Part shown: positions 1-9,049 of the stretch, one piece after another
How the letters are laid out: each line of letters begins with the position of its first letter
How positions within the stretch are numbered: position 1 is the first letter of the stretch
NCBI RefSeq assembly: GCF_020278625.1
Contig: NZ_JADAKK010000048.1
Coordinates: 1 to 9,049 of the forward strand
DNA: 9,049 bases
From: Wolbachia endosymbiont of Mansonella ozzardi
Lineage (GTDB): Bacteria; Pseudomonadota; Alphaproteobacteria; Rickettsiales; Anaplasmataceae
Reading direction: 5' to 3'
Program-made: the position numbers and the translations under genes
Notes under the pieces: model-generated
What the model saw: only the letters and a program-made list of their open reading frames with translations
The model's database searches: none
What the model was told of the DNA's origin: nothing

Positions 1-57
1 ATAAGAGAGGGTGGTAGAACTGTTGGTTCTGGTGTTGTTTCTGAAATTTTGGAGTGA
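1..57 (+). CDS. tuf: Elongation factor Tu, C-terminal end (partial)
   Basis: The first 18 codons of the window followed by TGA (55-57) read IREGGRTVGSGVVSEILE, which matches the conserved C-terminal strand of bacterial EF-Tu (the REGGRTVGxGVV motif of domain 3). EF-Tu carries aminoacyl-tRNA to the ribosomal A site as a GTP complex. Only the tail is visible; the G domain and start lie upstream of the window. The position just before tRNA-Trp, secE and nusG is the usual place of a tuf copy in alphaproteobacteria, which supports the call although the fragment is short. Confidence 0.93.
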   Translation: MREGGRTVGSGVVSEILE

Positions 58-69
58 AAGTTTAGTCAC

Positions 70-142
70 AGGAGTGTAGCTCAATTGGTAGAGCGCTGGT
101 CTCCAAAACCAGAGGTTGTAGGTTCAATTCCTATCGCTCCTG
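70..142 (+). tRNA. trnW: tRNA-Trp (anticodon CCA)
   Basis: A full cloverleaf can be folded by eye. The acceptor stem pairs 70-76 with 135-141, with one T-G wobble. The D stem is 79-82/91-94. The anticodon stem is 96-100/108-112 with a 7-base loop holding CCA at 103-105. A 5-base variable loop follows, and the T arm is 118-122/130-134 with loop TTCAATT. The discriminator base is G142, as expected for tRNA-Trp. The 3' CCA is not encoded (GCA follows) and must be added by nucleotidyltransferase. It lies 12 nt after the tuf stop and 19 nt before secE, so it is probably cut out of a shared transcript by RNase P and 3' nucleases. Trp codons are read as UGG, which fits TGA being used as a stop in tuf. 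Confidence 0.97.
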
Positions 143-161
143 CATTAATGTTGTGGTAGAA

Positions 162-362
162 ATGTTAAAAGGGTTAAGTGTCTTTTTGTGTGATATAAAG
201 CAGGAAATACGAAAAATTGTCTGGGTGAAGAAGCAAGAAGTGTTATCGTCTTTATTTGTTGTAGCGATTGTTATACTATGCTTTTCAGTTCTCTTTCATT
301 TGATAGATTTTACGTCTCTTTACACAATTAAAGCTTTATTTGGAATTGTTTATGGAATATAA
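162..362 (+). CDS. secE: Preprotein translocase subunit SecE
   Basis: SecE is the small essential membrane subunit that clamps SecY in the SecYEG channel for protein export and membrane insertion. The 66-residue product is the short, single-span form found in most bacteria. It has an amphipathic N-terminal helix with the family pattern (DIKQEIRKIVW, about residues 10-20) followed by one hydrophobic span at about residues 27-47. The proline normally following the Trp of the TWP motif is replaced by Val. I chose ATG162 because family members start with a residue pattern like MLKG; a GTG at 153 is in frame and would add three residues. Neither start has a strong Shine-Dalgarno sequence. The 3' end overlaps nusG by 11 nt, so translation of the two is likely coupled. 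The placement between tRNA-Trp and nusG is classical. Confidence 0.9.
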   Translation: MLKGLSVFLCDIKQEIRKIVWVKKQEVLSSLFVVAIVILCFSVLFHLIDFTSLYTIKALFGIVYGI

Positions 363-1182
363 ATGGTACATTATTAAAGTTGATTACGGGCATGAGAGGC
401 ACTTACGTGAGTTAGTAAACTACACTGCTTATTTCAAGGAGGTATTTATTCCTTATCAAACGGTAGGCAATTCAAAATATGACATAAGGGAACTGTGTGA
501 ACTGTACGTGTATATGCACCTGTGTGATGAGAGTAAGGATATTCTGAATCAAACACCTGGGTTCTGCAGTGATGAGCCTGGTAATTTTGAAGTAGTTTTA
601 GATGATGAAATGAGTTTAAAGCGTAGAGAATTTGACAAGTACAAGTGGTATATTTTGAGAGTTGCTTCCAATTATGAAGAAAAGGTATGTCAACACGTGT
701 TAGAAAATTCTATGAGATTAGGAGTTAGCAATTATTTTAAGGAAGTTTTTATCCCATATGAAGAGCCAAGTGAGGCAAGATTAAGGTCTAAAAAAACTGT
801 TACACGAAGAAAATGCTTTCCTGGTTATGTTTTTTTATATGTAAATTTATGTGATGAAGTGTTAAACTTTGTTAATAGTATACCAAAGTCTCTTAAAGTT
901 TACGGGTTCTTAAAAAATGGTAATGTTCCCAAGGTAATTTTGGATGATGAGATTCGCTCAATGTGTAATGCACTTTATAATGCTCAAGAGATGAAAAAGT
1001 TAAGTCATGGTTATGAAAAGGGAGAAAAGGTGAAAATTAATGACGGTCTTTTTCAAAATTTTACTGGTAAAGTAGATATGATTAACGATGAAAAAAAAAT
1101 TATTAATGTAGAAGTGTCAATTCTAGGTAAGCCAACAATAATAGAGTTAGATTTAGCTCAAGTAGAGAAAATAGAGGATTAA
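352..1182 (+). CDS. nusG: Transcription elongation/antitermination factor NusG with duplicated NGN domain
   Basis: NusG binds the RNA polymerase clamp through its NGN domain and Rho or ribosomal protein S10 through its KOW domain, tuning pausing, termination and transcription-translation coupling. From ATG352 the protein has 276 residues, about 95 more than E. coli NusG (181). The excess is a second NGN-like copy. Residues 3-87 (YKWYIIKV, YFKEVFIPY at 27-35, HLCDE at 56-60, LDDE at 83-86) repeat the intact NGN at about 97-210 (YKWYILRV, YFKEVFIPY at 128-136, FPGYVFLYVNLCDE at 156-169, LDDE at 197-200). Copy 1 lacks the FPGYVF core and much of the middle. The KOW domain (about 219-276) has DGLFQNFTGKV, with Leu where Pro is usual. 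A TTG at 340 could add four residues, but ATG352 gives the normal YKWY start. It overlaps secE by 11 nt and is followed by rplK after 2 nt. Confidence 0.93.
   Translation: MEYKWYIIKVDYGHERHLRELVNYTAYFKEVFIPYQTVGNSKYDIRELCELYVYMHLCDESKDILNQTPGFCSDEPGNFEVVLDDEMSLKRREFDKYKWYILRVASNYEEKVCQHVLENSMRLGVSNYFKEVFIPYEEPSEARLRSKKTVTRRKCFPGYVFLYVNLCDEVLNFVNSIPKSLKVYGFLKNGNVPKVILDDEIRSMCNALYNAQEMKKLSHGYEKGEKVKINDGLFQNFTGKVDMINDEKKIINVEVSILGKPTIIELDLAQVEKIED
358..951 (+). repeat. Diverged tandem duplication inside nusG (NGN domain, two copies)
   Basis: Copy 1 runs from about 358 to 612 and copy 2 from about 640 to 951, both in the nusG frame. Anchor motifs recur in the same order: YKWYI (358 and 640), YFKEVFIPY (430 and 733), a Tyr-rich strand ending in LCDE, and V-x-LDDE (about 592 and 934). 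The DNA is also similar at the anchors, differing mostly at third positions. Copy 1 is shorter, with gaps before the YFKEVF anchor and before the LCDE strand. I infer an internal duplication followed by decay of the first copy. Confidence 0.78.
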
Positions 1183-1184
1183 TT

Positions 1185-1625
1185 ATGAGTGTCGTGATTG
1201 CTAAGATTAACTTATTAATGGAAGCGGGAAAGGCAGTACCTGGGCCAAAAATTGCTTCAGTGCTTGGTCCGCGTGGTATACCTGTTCCTAAGTTTTGCGA
1301 AGCTTTTAATAAGGCGACTAGCACGGCTAACGCTAACTACAAGGTAGGTGATTTGGTAACAGTACGAATCTCTATAAAGGATGATCGCTCTCACGATTTT
1401 ACTGTCAGTGGTCCGCCTGTTGCTTATTTGCTTAAGCAGGAAACTAAATTGACCAAAAGCTCCAATAATCCGGGTAAAGAATTGGTGGCGAAGTTGCCTA
1501 TGTCTGCTATAATTAAGGTAGCAAGATGTAAAATGGTTGACATGAAAGTGGATAATGAGGGTTCAGCAGTGAAAATGGTTATAGGCACTGCCAAATCTAT
1601 GGGTATAGAAGTTATAGAAGGTTAG
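1185..1625 (+). CDS. rplK: 50S ribosomal protein L11
   Basis: L11 forms the base of the GTPase-associated centre with the 1070 region of 23S rRNA and takes part in factor binding. The 146-residue length fits the family (E. coli 142). The N-terminal domain is recognisable by its spacing ([22 protein letters not shown]) and the C-terminal RNA-binding domain by [14 protein letters not shown], the PPVAYLLK segment and the ending [13 protein letters not shown]. The N-terminal proline stretch is divergent: counting from Met1 here, which matches mature E. coli numbering, P19 and P21 are kept but P22 is Lys, G24 is Ala and P25 is Ser. The ATG is preceded by GAGG (1174-1177) inside the end of nusG, with only 2 nt between the genes, so it is translated from the nusG message. 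No separate promoter or leader fits in the gap. Confidence 0.97.
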   Translation: MSVVIAKINLLMEAGKAVPGPKIASVLGPRGIPVPKFCEAFNKATSTANANYKVGDLVTVRISIKDDRSHDFTVSGPPVAYLLKQETKLTKSSNNPGKELVAKLPMSAIIKVARCKMVDMKVDNEGSAVKMVIGTAKSMGIEVIEG

Positions 1626-1629
1626 ACAC

Positions 1630-2283
1630 ATGAGTGCATATCACGGTAATTCTAAGCAATGTTTAGAAAAGATTATTGAGTCTGCTTTATCACAGTTTAA
1701 TGAGTCAATTGATGTTGCAGTTAATTTAGGTGTGGATTCACGTAAATCTGAAGAACAGGTGTGTGGTACAGTGGTTTTGCCTAAGGGTATTGGAAAGGAC
1801 ATTAAAGTAGCTGTTTTTGCCCAAGATAAGCATTTATCAGAAGCTGAAAAAGCTGGTGCTGATATTGTAGGAGGGGAGGATTTAGTTGAAGAAATAAAAA
1901 AGGGTAGAAAATTAGATGTTGATTGGTGTATCACTACTCCCGATTTTATAGCAAAAATTACCTCTATCGCAAAAGTATTGGGTGCCAAGGGGTTGATGCC
2001 TAATCCTAAATTTGGTACCGTAACTTCTAAAGTTGCAGAAGCTGTTAAAACCATTAAGTCTGGTCAAATAAAATTTAGGACAGACAAAAGTGGTATTATC
2101 CACGGTAAATTAGGGAACATCAAGTTCAGTGTTGATGATTTGCTAGAAAATTTGAAAGCCTTTCTTAAAGTCATTAAAAATAGTAAACCTGTTTCTGTTA
2201 AAGGAGTGTACTTTAAGAGTGTCTTTTTGAATTCAACTATGGGAAAAGCTTATAAAATAAACAAAGTGGAAGATATAATTTAA
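1630..2283 (+). CDS. rplA: 50S ribosomal protein L1
   Basis: L1 builds the mobile L1 stalk on 23S rRNA that helps release E-site tRNA, and in many bacteria it represses its own operon by binding the mRNA. Family signatures are clear: [28 protein letters not shown], split here as [18 protein letters not shown] residues 27-40 and VVLPKG near 48-53; [12 protein letters not shown] in the second domain; SGIIHGKLG; and a C-terminal [15 protein letters not shown] stretch. At 217 residues it is shorter than E. coli L1 (234). The shortfall is mainly at the N-terminus, where about 16 residues of the usual basic helix are missing. An in-frame TAG at 1615-1617 with no start codon before ATG1630 rules out a longer start. 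GAAGG at 1617-1621 is a suitable ribosome binding site within the rplK end. The spacing to rplK is 4 nt. Confidence 0.96.
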   Translation: MSAYHGNSKQCLEKIIESALSQFNESIDVAVNLGVDSRKSEEQVCGTVVLPKGIGKDIKVAVFAQDKHLSEAEKAGADIVGGEDLVEEIKKGRKLDVDWCITTPDFIAKITSIAKVLGAKGLMPNPKFGTVTSKVAEAVKTIKSGQIKFRTDKSGIIHGKLGNIKFSVDDLLENLKAFLKVIKNSKPVSVKGVYFKSVFLNSTMGKAYKINKVEDII

Positions 2284-2299
2284 GGGGGGTAATACTGTG
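2281..2299 (+). promoter_or_regulatory. Strong Shine-Dalgarno deciding the rplJ GTG start
   Basis: The rplA stop codon TAA (2281-2283) runs straight into six G residues (2284-2289) and T. The stretch TAAGGGGGGT is close to the complement of the 16S rRNA tail and is the strongest ribosome binding site in the window. It sits 7 nt before GTG at 2297. The product from this GTG begins MKRESKDD, like other L10 proteins, so the GTG is supported by both site and homology. Overlap of the site with the upstream stop suggests re-initiation by ribosomes finishing rplA. Confidence 0.75.
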
Positions 2300-2815
2300 A
2301 AGCGTGAAAGTAAGGATGATTTTATACAGAACATAATGAATGTGTTTGTAAATAATGATTTCTTAATACTGGTAAATTTTAAATCTATAAATGCTAGTGA
2401 CTCATTAGCCCTCAGGAGTAGCTTAAAGGCTATAGCAGGTGGGATGCTAATAGTTAAAAATACTCTAGCTCGTTTAGCTTTAGAAAGAACTGATAGATTT
2501 CCCTATTTGTCAGATAGATTTTCTGGTCCTGTTGCTATTATATACTCTAGTGGTATAGTAGAAGCTGCAAAGCTGATAGTTGATTTTGTTGATGCTAATA
2601 AAAAAAAGATGTCTGTGATTTGCGCAGCTCACCTTAATCAATTGCTTACAATAAAGGATGTTAATAAACTAGCTAAGTTGCCTTCTCTGGGTGAGTTGCG
2701 TATTAAAATTATACGTTTAATATCTTATAATATTCCTGCTCGGTTGGCGTTATCTATTAACTCACCTTCTATGAGACTTATAAGAGTGTTAGATTATTAT
2801 AGTTCTAAAAAATAA
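2297..2815 (+). CDS. rplJ: 50S ribosomal protein L10
   Basis: L10 anchors L7/L12 dimers to the ribosome: its N-terminal domain binds 23S rRNA beside L11, and its C-terminal helix carries the L12 dimers. The 172-residue product has the family start (MKRESKDDFIQNIMNVF), a core with VKNTLARLALE at about residues 53-63, FSGPVAIIYS at about 79-88, and a region around residues 119-133 (TIKDVNKLAKLPSLGEL) matching the usual LAxLPSxxEL segment. The C-terminal helix (about 145-170) would be the L12 docking site. Translation starts at GTG. The gap from rplA is 13 nt, which is too short for the structured L10-L12 leader that represses this operon in E. coli. An A8 run occurs at 2600-2607. Confidence 0.95.
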   Translation: MKRESKDDFIQNIMNVFVNNDFLILVNFKSINASDSLALRSSLKAIAGGMLIVKNTLARLALERTDRFPYLSDRFSGPVAIIYSSGIVEAAKLIVDFVDANKKKMSVICAAHLNQLLTIKDVNKLAKLPSLGELRIKIIRLISYNIPARLALSINSPSMRLIRVLDYYSSKK

Positions 2816-2831
2816 ATTTGTTGTTAAGTAA

Positions 2832-3263
<432 letters not shown>

Positions 3264-3290
3264 AATTCTATATTGATTTAGCGCTTTTAG

Positions 3291-9049
<5,759 letters not shown>

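Noticed and set aside
340..352. TTG340 as the nusG start
   Set aside because: ATG352 gives the NGN-like start EYKWY directly and a smaller overlap with secE; the four extra residues have no family support.
1641..2054. Minus-strand open frame of 137 codons opposite rplA
   Set aside because: It is fully antisense to a clear L1 gene, with no ribosome site, and its product resembles no family I recognise. It is a shadow of the L1 reading frame.
2284..2289. G6 run as a phase-variable tract
   Set aside because: It is a short run outside coding sequence that is well explained as the rplJ Shine-Dalgarno; a housekeeping ribosomal gene is an unlikely phase-variation target.

Overview
The window is a 9 kb stretch of AT-rich bacterial chromosome, all on the + strand. 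It holds the end of tuf, then tRNA-Trp(CCA), secE, nusG, rplK, rplA, rplJ, rplL and the start of an RNA polymerase gene in which rpoB and rpoC are joined in one open frame. Gene order, low GC, tight packing and above all the in-frame rpoB-rpoC fusion point to Wolbachia (Anaplasmataceae, Rickettsiales). Helicobacter also has such a fusion, but the proteins here look alphaproteobacterial/rickettsial. The genus call rests on recalled knowledge, not on a search.

Layout: 1-57 is the C-terminus of EF-Tu. 70-142 is tRNA-Trp, only 12 nt after the tuf stop. 162-362 is secE, which overlaps nusG (352-1182) by 11 nt. rplK (1185-1625), rplA (1630-2283) and rplJ (2297-2815) follow with gaps of 2, 4 and 13 nt. 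rplL (2841-3242) follows after 25 nt. The largest gap is 66 nt (3243-3308) and carries a candidate promoter. rpoBC runs from 3309 past the end of the window without a stop: 1913 complete codons plus two bases. No gene-free stretch exceeds 70 nt. There is no mobile element, CRISPR array or recognisable rho-independent terminator.

Together the genes form a transcription/translation expression unit: elongation factor Tu, a tRNA, the SecE translocon subunit, the elongation factor NusG, the L11/L1 and L10/L12 stalk proteins, and the beta/beta' core of RNA polymerase. No accessory or defence system is present. The unusual points are inside housekeeping proteins: NusG has a second, degenerate copy of its RNA-polymerase-binding NGN domain; beta and beta' are covalently tethered; beta has an extra segment of about 69 residues near its C-terminal part; L11 has lost the two prolines that thiostrepton contacts; and L1 starts short. 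The packing leaves no room in the intergenic gaps for the autogenous L1 and L10 leader operators known from E. coli.
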